From Micromonospora lupini (GTDB lineage Bacteria; Actinomycetota; Actinomycetes; Mycobacteriales; Micromonosporaceae), in NCBI RefSeq assembly GCF_026342015.1, contig NZ_JAPENL010000004.1, positions 61,292-125,291 on the forward strand: 64,000 nucleotides of DNA, in the 5' to 3' direction. Below, in pieces: positions 14,822-22,290 of the stretch. The position numbers were made by a program, and so were the translations under genes. Every line of letters begins with the position of its first letter. Positions within the stretch are counted from its first letter, which is position 1. Under the pieces are notes generated by a model that did no database searches, had not been told where the DNA came from, and saw only the letters and a list, made by a program, of their open reading frames with translations.

Positions 14822-14888
14822 CGCAACCCCTTGCGCACAGTGCATAGGACTGTCTACGGTTGACCCGTATTCAGTCCTATGCACTGTG
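14822..14888 (+). promoter_or_regulatory. Transfer-operon promoter with two operator types
   Basis: CGCAA-CCCC-TTGCG at 14822-14835 is a member of the TGCGCAA operator family; its TTGCGC (14831-14836) is followed after 18 bases by TACGGT (14855-14860). Overlapping it is a perfect 17-bp inverted repeat, CACAGTGCATAGGACTG (14836-14852) and its complement at 14872-14888, separated by 19 bases that contain the -10. A dimer bound to both arms would loop over the promoter. Confidence 0.6.
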
Positions 14889-14899
14889 GAAGGTGGAGG

Positions 14900-15148
14900 G
14901 TGAACGCTCGTCGATACACGGTCCGGCTCTTCTGGTACGGCACCCGCCGGCACCAGGAGGACCGGAACCTCGACCCCCGAGACGCCGCAGCGCTGCGGGC
15001 GGTCCTGGAGGAGATGGTCGAGGCGAGCAACGGCAACCTCCGCACCGACCTGTCCCGGTGGCGCATCGACATCCACACCCTCGGCGGCGGCCGCATCCAC
15101 GCCCGCTGCACCGTCACCCCCGGCGGCCAGACCAAGGTGACCCGATGA
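14900..15148 (+). CDS. Small hypothetical protein at head of transfer operon
   Basis: 82 residues from GTG 14900 with GGAAGG six bases upstream. The start MNARRYTVRLFWYGTRR gives way to a helix and then two beta strands (WRIDIHTLGGGRIHARCTVTPG). Soluble and basic. Its stop overlaps the next gene by ATGA. First gene after the double operator at 14822-14888, so it may be regulatory. Family not recognised. Confidence 0.6.
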   Translation: MNARRYTVRLFWYGTRRHQEDRNLDPRDAAALRAVLEEMVEASNGNLRTDLSRWRIDIHTLGGGRIHARCTVTPGGQTKVTR

Positions 15149-15405
15149 GCCAGCGCCAAGAGGAGCGCGCTCGACGGCGCCGGGTCTTCTGGTCGGAGAA
15201 GCGGGCCAAGGCGCGCGGCGACCTCGCCGCCACGGTCCAGGTCAACTACGACCTCCTGCGCGCCGAGGTCGCGGAGCTGCCCAAGGGAGTGCAGCAGCAG
15301 TGGCTCCGCACCATCAACGACTCGTTGCGGAGCATCACCGATCAGGTGCGCGCCAGCAACCCGCAGAACACTCCGCCGGCGTCGGCCGGCCCCCGCAAGC
15401 CCTGA
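15145..15405 (+). CDS. Small charged helical protein
   Basis: 86 residues, very rich in Arg/Glu at the N-terminus, then helical with a Pro/Ala tail. Coupled by ATGA to the preceding gene. No membrane segment or motif. It is the second gene of what looks like a transfer operon. Confidence 0.6.
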   Translation: MSQRQEERARRRRVFWSEKRAKARGDLAATVQVNYDLLRAEVAELPKGVQQQWLRTINDSLRSITDQVRASNPQNTPPASAGPRKP

Positions 15406-15422
15406 GAGGAGGGCACACAGAA

Positions 15423-15878
15423 ATGGAAGAGGGCGTCACCATCAGCGCCGGCCTCGTCGTCGGCATCGCCGCAGCCTGCATCTGGATCTTCGGTAACCAG
15501 GCTCTGCCCCGCTGCGTCATGATCGGCCTGGTCACGTTCAGCGTCGGCGTCGGAAGCACCGCCATCGGCGGGTGGGCACATGACGGCGTCACCTGGGTCA
15601 ACGACCAGGTCGGCAGCCTTCTCGGCGACCTGCTCGACCGGCCGGCGCTCACCACCCCCGGGACGGTCCTCTGGTCGCTCGCCGCGATCGTCCTCGCCTT
15701 CTGGGTCGGCTTCGCCTTCAAGAAGCGCGAGATCGGCCTCAAGGTCCTGGCCGGCACCCTGCTCCTGCCGTACGCCATCGCCACGGTCCCCGGCAAGGTC
15801 GGCGAACTCGGCCAGGGCGCGCTCGAGACCGTCGCCGCCGTCGTGGCCTGGCCCGCCGTCCAGCTGCTCGGACTCTAG
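15423..15878 (+). CDS. Multi-pass membrane protein of transfer operon
   Basis: 151 residues with three to four hydrophobic segments (about 6-28, 33-50, 80-98 and 105-125). ATG 15423 is preceded by GAGAGGAGG. Small membrane proteins next to a TraB/FtsK-type translocase are typical of Streptomyces-like conjugative plasmids, where they help spread the plasmid between mycelial compartments (Spd proteins). Assignment here is by topology and context. Confidence 0.6.
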   Translation: MEEGVTISAGLVVGIAAACIWIFGNQALPRCVMIGLVTFSVGVGSTAIGGWAHDGVTWVNDQVGSLLGDLLDRPALTTPGTVLWSLAAIVLAFWVGFAFKKREIGLKVLAGTLLLPYAIATVPGKVGELGQGALETVAAVVAWPAVQLLGL

Positions 15879-15892
15879 GAGGTCCCCACCCA

Positions 15893-16996
15893 ATGGAAAT
15901 CGTCGGAATGATCATCGCGGTGGTGCTGCTCACCGGCCTGACCGTGGGAGCCGTCAACGGCACCACCAAGGCCGGCAAAGCGGTCGTCGCCAATCGCAAG
16001 GCGGCCAGCGCCGCCCGGAAGGAGGCACGCGCGGACCGGAAGCCCCTGCCCGACGCCGAGCCGGCACCCGCCGGCGTCAAGGCCGGACAGGTCGCCGCCG
16101 GCCTGCTCTACGGCGCGGCGCTCTACGGCAGGGCCGGCTGGGCCGGCGCGAAGGTCGGCTGGGACGCCGGCCGGGACGCAACGATCGACTGGTGGGAGCG
16201 GCGGAAGACGCCGCTCGCCGAGGACATCGACCTCGGCGTCACGCCGGAGGACTACCTGGCCGGCAAACGGCCGACCGTCCCCGCACAGAAGCCGGCGCCG
16301 ACCCCGACCGCCCCCACCCAGAAGCCGACCGTCGAGGACGAGTTCGCCAAGATCGACAAGTGGGCCAGCGCCGAGCTCCGGCTGGCAGCCGAGTCCGCCG
16401 TGCACGACGCCAGGAAGCAGGGCTACGGCCCCGGTGACGTGGAAAAGGCCGCTCTCGGAATCGCCACCGGCCGTCACGGCAGTCACTGGAGCCAGGCGAC
16501 CCTCGCGAAGGCCATTCGTGAGGTTCTCACTGGCGAACAGGCAAAACCCACCAAGCCGAACCTGCGCCTGGTGGCCGACAACACCCAGACCCACAGTGGA
16601 GGAAAACCGATGGCAGTGCACACCGTGACCGGCGGCGAGGTCGTCAACACCGAAACCGGCCTGCTTGAGGCCCAGGCGAAGCTCAAGCGGTCGACCACCG
16701 AGTTCGAGGACGCGACGGCGGACTACGCCCGGGCCCGCGAGGAGTTCGCCGTCGACGAGCGGTTCGCCGCGAGCGTCGGCAGCCTCGACTTCCCGCAGAA
16801 CATCAAGAACGCCGCGGCGACCTGCATGGAGGCCAGCCGCCTGCGGGCGACGTCCGCCCAGCAGCGCATGACCGCCGCCGAGTCGGCCATGAACGCCGCC
16901 CGGCGGCTGGTGACCCTCTTCCAGGGTCACCACGACCTCGCCACCCGCGCCGCCGAGCTGGGCGGCATGGCCAAGCAGGGCGCCTACAGCAGCTGA
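15893..16996 (+). CDS. Membrane-anchored coiled-coil protein of transfer operon
   Basis: 367 residues. One N-terminal membrane segment (about 4-24) is followed by a basic helix, a second hydrophobic stretch (about 65-90), a Pro/Thr linker (about 120-145) and long C-terminal helices. An internal ATG at 16610 has GTGGAGG upstream and would give a soluble 128-residue form, so a dual product is possible. It lies directly before the FtsK/TraB gene and probably supports transfer. Not assigned to a family. Confidence 0.55.
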   Translation: MEIVGMIIAVVLLTGLTVGAVNGTTKAGKAVVANRKAASAARKEARADRKPLPDAEPAPAGVKAGQVAAGLLYGAALYGRAGWAGAKVGWDAGRDATIDWWERRKTPLAEDIDLGVTPEDYLAGKRPTVPAQKPAPTPTAPTQKPTVEDEFAKIDKWASAELRLAAESAVHDARKQGYGPGDVEKAALGIATGRHGSHWSQATLAKAIREVLTGEQAKPTKPNLRLVADNTQTHSGGKPMAVHTVTGGEVVNTETGLLEAQAKLKRSTTEFEDATADYARAREEFAVDERFAASVGSLDFPQNIKNAAATCMEASRLRATSAQQRMTAAESAMNAARRLVTLFQGHHDLATRAAELGGMAKQGAYSS

Positions 16997-17075
16997 CGCC
17001 CGAGCCGGGGTGCCTGCCCGCCCCCGACCCCGGGCAGGCACCCCAACCCCCATTGACTTGAGACAGGAGCCCGCA

Positions 17076-19124
17076 GTGCCGATCGTCATCTCCCGGAACT
17101 TCCCGGACCGGCAGGAGGAGACGCCGTCCGTCAACCGGCGCACGCGTCGCCGGCTGGCCCGCGTCATCCGGGGCACGGCCAAGGGCACCTGGTGGGCGAG
17201 CAAGCGGGCCTACACCCACCGCCGTGGCCTCGCACCGATCTACGCCGCGGTGATCCTCGCCGGCGTCGCCGCGATCCTGCACGAAACCCCCGACGGCCCC
17301 GAGACCGCCGCCACCATCGGCGCGGTCGGCGCGGCCGGCGTCTACAGCTGGGCGCGCGTCCGGAAGATGTCCCACCGGGACCTCTGGGCCCGCCGCGACC
17401 GCGTAGACGCGCAGAAGCTGATGTACGCCTGGTCGATGTGGTTGACGGCCACGATGTGGCTGATCATCGCCGCGATCAACGGCGTCACCACCGTGCCCTC
17501 CCGCACTGCCCTCGTGGCCGGCACCGTGGCCTTCGGCTCGATCTGGCTGTGGCACCACCGGATCCGCGGCAAGGGCGAGGACATCGCCCTGGAGCAGGAG
17601 CAGATCTGGGAAGAGGAGCTGGCCTGCCCGAACGGCCCACTGCGCGGCGCGGTCATGGAAAACCTGACCGTACGCGGCCCCGACGACTTCGACTTCGACG
17701 TCGTGCTGCGCCGCCAGCAGACCAAGCACCTCATCCAGGCCGCCGGTGACATCGCCTCCGCGTACAGCATGCCCACCTACGCCGTGGTCGCCGAGGGCGC
17801 CCGCGACGACAGCAACAACCGTGGCCACGTCACCGTCGCGAAGCGGAACCCGACCAGCGAGGTCGTCGAGTTCGACGAGACGTGGCTCGGCGTCGACGAT
17901 GACGGCACGTACCTGTTCCACATGTACCCGGACGGGCAGCGGGGCCGGCTGCGGCTCTACGAGCGCCGCTCTGGCGTCACCCACGCCCTGCACTCCGGCG
18001 ACAACCGCACCGGCAAGAGCGAAGGCATGAGCGTCAGCTGCGTCCAGGGCGTCGCCGCCGGACTCACCGTGCCGGTGATCCTCGACTCCCAGGACGGCCT
18101 CTCCATGCCGGCCTGGGGCGGCGAGGACGGCCTCGCGCCGTACAAGGCCACCGGTAACGAGGACAACATGGACGATGTCGTCGACCTGTGGATGGGCCTC
18201 AACGCCGTCGCCGGCGTCCGCCAGCGGTACATGAAGCTGCGCGAGTGGGAGCCGTCGGCGGGGCGCACGGTCCGCGGCATGGGCTTCTACGACCCCCATA
18301 TGCTGCCGGAGCTGCCGATCCTCGACATCTACATCCCCGAGGGTCAGCGGTTCCTCGCGGTACCGGGGATGGCCGAGTCGTTCGAGAACGCTGTCGCCAC
18401 CTGGGCGAAGCTCGGTATGCGCCTGAACCTGGACACCCAGTACCCATCGGCCGACAAGCTCGGCGGGTCGATGGCGCTGCGTACCAACCTGAGCCAGAAC
18501 ATCGTGTGCTGCCGGAACAACTCCAAGGAGACCGGCAACATGATCCTCTCCTCGCACATGCCGCCCCCGCACGAGATCCCGCTGACCCTGGTCAGCGGAG
18601 CCACCACCAAGGGCCTGGCGGTGGTGCAGTCGTCAGCGCCGGGGTCCATGCGACCCACGATCGGGCGGATCGTGTTCCAGCGTGACGGATGGCAGTGGGC
18701 GGCACGGGCGGTCGAGAACCTGCGCGAGCTCGACGACATGAGCCGCACCGCGCTGGAGGACACCATCCGCCGCCGGCAGGAGGAGCGCGTCGAGCGGGCC
18801 CGCAAGGCCACCGAGGCCGCGGCCGCGCGCGCCGCCCAGCAGGACGCCGGCGACAGCGCCCCGACGCCCCCGTCGGCGGCCGCCGCTGGGATCCCGAACG
18901 GATCGGTGCGGGAGCGAGCGCTGGCGTTCCTGGCGCAGCACGAGTACGGCCGGGCCACCACCGGCGCGATCGCCCACGCGATCGACGCGACCACCAACGC
19001 CGTGTCGACCGCCCTGCGCCGCGCCGCCAACAACAACGAGGTCGTCGACCTGGGCCACAGCGTCTGGGGCGACATCTCCACCAAGCACCAGTACGCCGAG
19101 GTCCAGGTCGGGGAGGCAGCGTGA
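17076..19124 (+). CDS. FtsK/SpoIIIE/TraB-type DNA translocase
   Basis: 682 residues from GTG 17076 (AGGAGC ten bases upstream). Membrane segments lie near 48-65, 68-85 and 110-150. The motor carries Walker A GDNRTGKS at about 308-315; the Walker B strand LPILDIYIPEG is divergent, lacking the usual DE. A linker rich in Ala/Glu then leads to a C-terminal winged helix (last 75 residues, NGSVRERALAFLAQHEYGR and onward), matching the DNA-recognition gamma-like domain of TraB and FtsK. TraB proteins move double-stranded plasmid DNA between actinobacterial cells. The surrounding membrane genes fit a conjugation operon; a phage-type chromosome translocase is the alternative. Confidence 0.8.
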   Translation: MPIVISRNFPDRQEETPSVNRRTRRRLARVIRGTAKGTWWASKRAYTHRRGLAPIYAAVILAGVAAILHETPDGPETAATIGAVGAAGVYSWARVRKMSHRDLWARRDRVDAQKLMYAWSMWLTATMWLIIAAINGVTTVPSRTALVAGTVAFGSIWLWHHRIRGKGEDIALEQEQIWEEELACPNGPLRGAVMENLTVRGPDDFDFDVVLRRQQTKHLIQAAGDIASAYSMPTYAVVAEGARDDSNNRGHVTVAKRNPTSEVVEFDETWLGVDDDGTYLFHMYPDGQRGRLRLYERRSGVTHALHSGDNRTGKSEGMSVSCVQGVAAGLTVPVILDSQDGLSMPAWGGEDGLAPYKATGNEDNMDDVVDLWMGLNAVAGVRQRYMKLREWEPSAGRTVRGMGFYDPHMLPELPILDIYIPEGQRFLAVPGMAESFENAVATWAKLGMRLNLDTQYPSADKLGGSMALRTNLSQNIVCCRNNSKETGNMILSSHMPPPHEIPLTLVSGATTKGLAVVQSSAPGSMRPTIGRIVFQRDGWQWAARAVENLRELDDMSRTALEDTIRRRQEERVERARKATEAAAARAAQQDAGDSAPTPPSAAAAGIPNGSVRERALAFLAQHEYGRATTGAIAHAIDATTNAVSTALRRAANNNEVVDLGHSVWGDISTKHQYAEVQVGEAA

Positions 19125-19474
19125 ACATCACCGGGCGCCGGTGGACGCGGAAGCTGACGCACCCGACGTGGTGCGACGCGCTCCGCTGCGAGGCGGGCCT
19201 GACCGGCGCCATCGGCGGGCACCGCAGCCCACCGATGGTCGCCCAGGTCCCCGAATTCGGGCGCATCGTCATGACCCTCGTCCAGTACCAGCAACGGCAG
19301 CCGGCGCTTGAGGTCACCGTCTCGGCGACGGTGCCCGACGCTCCCGCCGAGCACCAGACCCTCTACGCCGAGCACCTGCTGGAGCAGCTGGCCACCACCG
19401 CCCACCGGGTGGCGCTGTTCGCCCGCGCGGACAGTCCACCCCGCCTGCCGGCGATCGCCGGCCATCACCAATGA
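19121..19474 (+). CDS. Small hypothetical protein after the translocase
   Basis: 117 residues, GTG start overlapping the translocase stop. Contains WCDALRCEAG near the N-terminus (possible zinc site) and a segment HPTWC. The C-terminal half is helical (HQTLYAEHLLEQLATTAHRVA). Coupling suggests a function with the translocase; similar small proteins follow traB in some elements. Not recognised. Confidence 0.55.
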   Translation: MNITGRRWTRKLTHPTWCDALRCEAGLTGAIGGHRSPPMVAQVPEFGRIVMTLVQYQQRQPALEVTVSATVPDAPAEHQTLYAEHLLEQLATTAHRVALFARADSPPRLPAIAGHHQ

Positions 19475-19487
19475 GAGAAGGAGCAGC

Positions 19488-19532
19488 CGGGTGAGCGACC
19501 CGACGATCGGAAGGGCTCGGGTGAGCGACCCG
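19488..19532 (+). promoter_or_regulatory. Two tandem GAGCG hairpins without a gene
   Basis: Two exact copies of CGGGTGAGCGACCCG at 19488-19502 and 19518-19532, each followed by a GGAAGG ribosome-site-like sequence. No open frame follows either; a strong terminator begins 16 bases later. They look like hairpin-plus-RBS cassettes whose genes were lost, or like elements acting at the 3' end of the operon. Confidence 0.6.
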
Positions 19533-19548
19533 ACAACCGGAAGGAGCG

Positions 19549-19577
19549 GTGGCCGGGGCCAGACGGGCCCCGGCCAC
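19549..19577 (+). terminator. Terminator of the transfer operon
   Basis: Perfect 12-bp stem GTGGCCGGGGCC / GGCCCCGGCCAC with a 5-base loop. Confidence 0.7.
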
Positions 19578-19605
19578 CGGCCACAGAGAACCGCGACACG
19601 CCGCC

Positions 19606-19655
19606 GCGCAAACACTTGCGCAGCGGTGTCGGGGTCCGCACCTACCGTGATCCAC
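19606..19655 (+). promoter_or_regulatory. TGCGCAA-type operator before leaderless gene
   Basis: GCGCAA-ACAC-TTGCGC at 19606-19621. TACCGT at 19643-19648 could be a -10 (21-base spacing from TTGCGC, longer than ideal) and would place the transcript start at ATG 19656. Confidence 0.5.
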
Positions 19656-19916
19656 ATGACCTCTCGCGATCACCTCATCACCGCCGCCAGGACTCACCTC
19701 ACCGAGGCCGACCGGCTCAAGGACCTCTACCACCAGGAGCGCGCCAAGGCCCGTGACGCCCTGATGAAGCTGACCAACCCCGACGGGCTGGACCTGCCGC
19801 TACGAGAGGTCGCACGCGATCTGGGCCGGCCCGAGAGCAACCTGCGCTACCTGCTGAACAACGCGAACACGGCGGGCCCCGACCCCGCCCCGACCGAGGA
19901 GACGCCACCCCGATGA
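19656..19916 (+). CDS. Small HTH protein
   Basis: 86 residues, probably leaderless. A long charged helix (about 5-45) is followed by LPLREVARDLGRPESNLRYLLNN (about 48-70), a convincing helix-turn-helix. The tail is Pro-rich. The stop overlaps the start of the membrane protein downstream (ATGA). With an operator immediately upstream it is a good candidate for a local regulator. Confidence 0.6.
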   Translation: MTSRDHLITAARTHLTEADRLKDLYHQERAKARDALMKLTNPDGLDLPLREVARDLGRPESNLRYLLNNANTAGPDPAPTEETPPR

Positions 19917-21340
19917 CCGCCACGACCCCGGCCACCCCGGCCGCGCCGACGGGCGCCAGCTTCAAGGCGGTCGTCTGGCTCAGCATCCCGCAGATCCTGG
20001 CCACCCTGGCCATCTCCACCGGCGCCGGCTTCGAGAGCTTCTTCGCCTTCCGGGGCCTGGCGATCCTGTTCGGCTGGAATCCCGAGCACGCCTGGATCGT
20101 CTGGCCGCTCGTCGAGCTGTTCCTCCTCGTCGGCTCCCTTGAGGACGCCCTGCGGCAGATGGACGGGGCCACCAAGAAGCAGCGGCGGATCGCCCGCTTC
20201 GTGTCCTACGGCGCGCTGATCGTGACCCTGGGGGCGAACGTCGGCTACCGGGTCCTGACGCTCATCCTGCCGGTCCACGAGGGCCGGCTGGTTCCCGGCG
20301 AAACCCTTGAGTTCCACGTCTGGCAGGTCGTCATGATCGGCGTCTTCGCCTCCATCATCCCGATCGCGCAGCTGCTGAGCCTGCACTTCCTCGCCGGGCG
20401 ACTCAAGCGGCTCGCCGAGTACCGCAACCGCTCGCGATCGGCGATCGGCTCGGAGCCGGAGGAGAAGCGCCCTCGGCTCGGCTCCCTCGCCCGCCGGATC
20501 GTCGAGCAGAAGCTCGAGCAGAAGCTGGGAGCGATCGCCGAACCGCCGGCGAGCGGAGGCCAGCCGGTCCCGCCGAACGCCCCGAACGCAACCCCGGACG
20601 ACGATCGGACGGACCCGCCGAGCGGCGATTCCAGCGATCGGCGATCGGACCCGGAGACCGATCGTGGTGACGGCCCGACCGATCGGCGATCGGAGCCGGA
20701 GACCGATCGTGGTGACAGCCGCACCGATCGGCGCACCGATCGTCGATCGGGCGGCCGCACCGATCGCCGATCGCGTTGGGGCGGCGATGGCCGATCGGCG
20801 AACGGCACGGACGGCGGGTCGAGCGATCGTGACGAGGCGAGCGGCGACCGATCGTCGCAGCTCAGGGAGAAGGCGTACCGCGAGTACGCCGCCGCGATCG
20901 ATCGGGGCAACGGGTTCGAGCCGACCGCCGGGACGATCGCCGCGAAGATCAAGCTGAGCGAGCCGCGCGTTCGTAACATCCGCGCGGACTGGCGCAAGCG
21001 GTACGCCGCCGAGCACCTGTCGGGCGATCGTCGACCGATCGGCGACCTGCCTCCGGCGATCGCGAAGGTGCTCGACGGGGCCCGGGTCCACGGCGAGGCG
21101 AGCGGTCAGGACGACCCCGGCGCCGTGATTGACGATCGCCCCGACGAGGACGGATCGAGCGATCGGGCAGAGTCGCCGGCGGTCGACGCCGCCGATGACG
21201 CGGTGATCGACGACGAGTCCGAGCCGCGGTCGGTCCCGGCGCCGCGCCCGCCGCTGCGGGTGGTCCCGCCCGCCGGCGCCGGCGACGACGACCTGGACGT
21301 CGCCCTGGTCGACCGGGAGCCCGCTACGGCCACCGCCTGA
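19913..21340 (+). CDS. DUF2637-like membrane protein with DR-rich tail and HTH
   Basis: 475 residues. The N-terminal 165 residues hold about four membrane segments (19-38, 50-68, 92-112, 132-155) in the style of DUF2637/SpdB proteins of actinobacterial plasmids. Residues about 175-310 are a disordered stretch of repeated Asp-Arg-Arg-Ser units. A helical HTH-like domain (about 322-365, PTAGTIAAKIKLSEPRVRNI) follows, then an acidic tail. The DNA of the repeat is unusually dense in GATCG (see the separate entry). Membrane anchor plus DNA-binding domain suggests tethering of the element's DNA near the translocase; that role is inference. Confidence 0.6.
   Translation: MTATTPATPAAPTGASFKAVVWLSIPQILATLAISTGAGFESFFAFRGLAILFGWNPEHAWIVWPLVELFLLVGSLEDALRQMDGATKKQRRIARFVSYGALIVTLGANVGYRVLTLILPVHEGRLVPGETLEFHVWQVVMIGVFASIIPIAQLLSLHFLAGRLKRLAEYRNRSRSAIGSEPEEKRPRLGSLARRIVEQKLEQKLGAIAEPPASGGQPVPPNAPNATPDDDRTDPPSGDSSDRRSDPETDRGDGPTDRRSEPETDRGDSRTDRRTDRRSGGRTDRRSRWGGDGRSANGTDGGSSDRDEASGDRSSQLREKAYREYAAAIDRGNGFEPTAGTIAAKIKLSEPRVRNIRADWRKRYAAEHLSGDRRPIGDLPPAIAKVLDGARVHGEASGQDDPGAVIDDRPDEDGSSDRAESPAVDAADDAVIDDESEPRSVPAPRPPLRVVPPAGAGDDDLDVALVDREPATATA
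20430..21180. repeat. GATCG-dense coding segment
   Basis: Roughly thirty GATCG occurrences in about 750 bases (many as CGATCGG or GCGATCGG), inside the gene for the membrane/HTH protein. Asp is encoded as GAT in the Asp-Arg units although GAC dominates elsewhere, so the DNA word itself appears favoured. Candidate binding-site array, for example for the adjacent translocase or the protein's own HTH. Confidence 0.55.
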
Positions 21341-21358
21341 GCGCCAGCCCGCCGGGCC

Positions 21359-21394
21359 CACTGCGCCCCCACGCCCGTGCGTGGGGGCGCAGTG
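21359..21394 (+). terminator. Strong terminator after membrane/HTH gene
   Basis: Perfect 16-bp stem CACTGCGCCCCCACGC / GCGTGGGGGCGCAGTG with a CCGT loop, 19 bases after the stop codon. Confidence 0.8.
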
Positions 21395-21765
21395 CTGTCT
21401 GCGGGGCCTCTTCTCGCCTCGACGGCTTCCATTACGGACGGTCACTGTGTAATCTCGCGCGCGCGCCCGCGCGCGGCTGGGCGCGTTGGGCCCCGAAATC
21501 CTGCTGTGTCTCCGTGGAACACACGTGTGTGTGTCTCACCCTGCGTCACGCTCGCGGGCGCCACGGGCGTCCCCGTGCGCGCCACGCGTGGGCGCGGTTC
21601 CCGCGCGGCCCGCTGGTGTCCCCCGCGCGGTCGCCGCTCCCTGGCCCGGCCGGCAGGCCGTCATGACGTGTTGCCAGCCGTCATGACGGCCAGGTCGGAC
21701 GCCGCCGGCGACGTCCGCGTTCGGCGATCACGGCGGATCGCTCGCGGTTTGGGTGGCGAACGGGG
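21395..21765. other. Intergenic region with alternating GC and two palindromes
   Basis: About 370 bases without a recognisable gene. It has a run of CGCGCGCGCCCGCGCGCG near 21459-21476, several GTGTGTGTC and GCGCGCC words, and the two CGTCATGACG palindromes at 21659-21690. The alternating pyrimidine-purine run could adopt Z-DNA. Possible centromere-like or regulatory region. Confidence 0.4.
21659..21690. repeat. Two CGTCATGACG palindromes
   Basis: CGTCATGACG at 21659-21668 and GCCGTCATGACGGC at 21677-21690, centres 20 bases apart. The second is the best copy of this family in the window. Confidence 0.6.
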
Positions 21766-21819
21766 TTGCGGCCCGCTCCCCCATCCCCTAAACTATGTGT
21801 GTGCGGGTGAGCGACCCGC
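21766..21819 (+). promoter_or_regulatory. Promoter with 5'-terminal GAGCG hairpin
   Basis: TTGCGG (21766-21771), 17-base spacer, TAAACT (21789-21794), then hairpin GCGGGTGAGCGACCCGC (21803-21819) beginning about two bases after the predicted start of transcription. The start codon is 16 bases beyond the hairpin. Confidence 0.8.
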
Positions 21820-21835
21820 GATGAGGGGAGTGACC

Positions 21836-22201
21836 ATGCTGAGCCTTCCGATGGTGTGCAAGGGCGAGTACGACGAGTACGCGATCCTCGGCGTCTTCGA
21901 GGACAAGAGCGACGCTCAGGTCTTCGCGGACAAGTACAACGCGGAGAAGGGGCTCAGCATCACCGATGACGCACGCGCCCGCGTCGAAGGGGTCCGCGCC
22001 TTCCCGAAGGGCGACCCGGGGCGCTCCGGCCACGAGATCAAGGTCAAGTACGTCGACCACAGGTTCAACGCTGGCTGGGCCTGGTCCTGCACCTGCGGGG
22101 AGGGCGGTGGCGCGGGCAACGAGCAGTTCACCCGCGAAGAAGCGGCCACCCACGTGAAGCACTGGGTCGGCCAGGCCGAGCAGGTCGCGCTGCCGCAGTA
22201 G
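21836..22201 (+). CDS. Hypothetical protein of the hairpin regulon
   Basis: 121 residues with GGGGAG seven bases before the ATG. The N-terminal half, EYAILGVFEDKSDAQVFADK, resembles the small alpha-beta fold in which a strand is followed by a helix that covers a residue-numbering-like 'increment' pattern; the C-terminal half contains WSCTCGEGGG and ends in two His residues, possibly a zinc site. Transcribed from the hairpin promoter at 21766. Function unknown. Confidence 0.6.
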   Translation: MLSLPMVCKGEYDEYAILGVFEDKSDAQVFADKYNAEKGLSITDDARARVEGVRAFPKGDPGRSGHEIKVKYVDHRFNAGWAWSCTCGEGGGAGNEQFTREEAATHVKHWVGQAEQVALPQ

Positions 22202-22238
22202 CCCAGGGGAGTGGCAGCCCCTCACCCCAAGATCCTCA

Positions 22239-22265
22239 CCCGCCCTGGTCAATGGCCAGGGCGGG
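22239..22265 (+). terminator. Terminator
   Basis: CCCGCCCTGG / CCAGGGCGGG, a 10-bp stem with a 7-base loop. Confidence 0.6.
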
Positions 22266-22290
22266 CCCCGTTCTGCCCGGAAGAGGCCAC

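Noticed and set aside
19488..19532. Direct-repeat ends of an insertion sequence
   Set aside because: The 15-base unit occurs throughout the window ahead of genes, always with the same spacing to a start, and no transposase is present.
21459..21476. Alternating CGCGCG run as a functional Z-DNA switch
   Set aside because: Such runs are expected by chance at this GC content; noted only within the intergenic entry.
21789..21836. Leaderless upstream peptide MCAGERPA encoded by the hairpin
   Set aside because: The ATG is not conserved (absent at 47518 and 37723), and the frame relative to the gene varies between copies, so the RNA or DNA sequence rather than the peptide is conserved.
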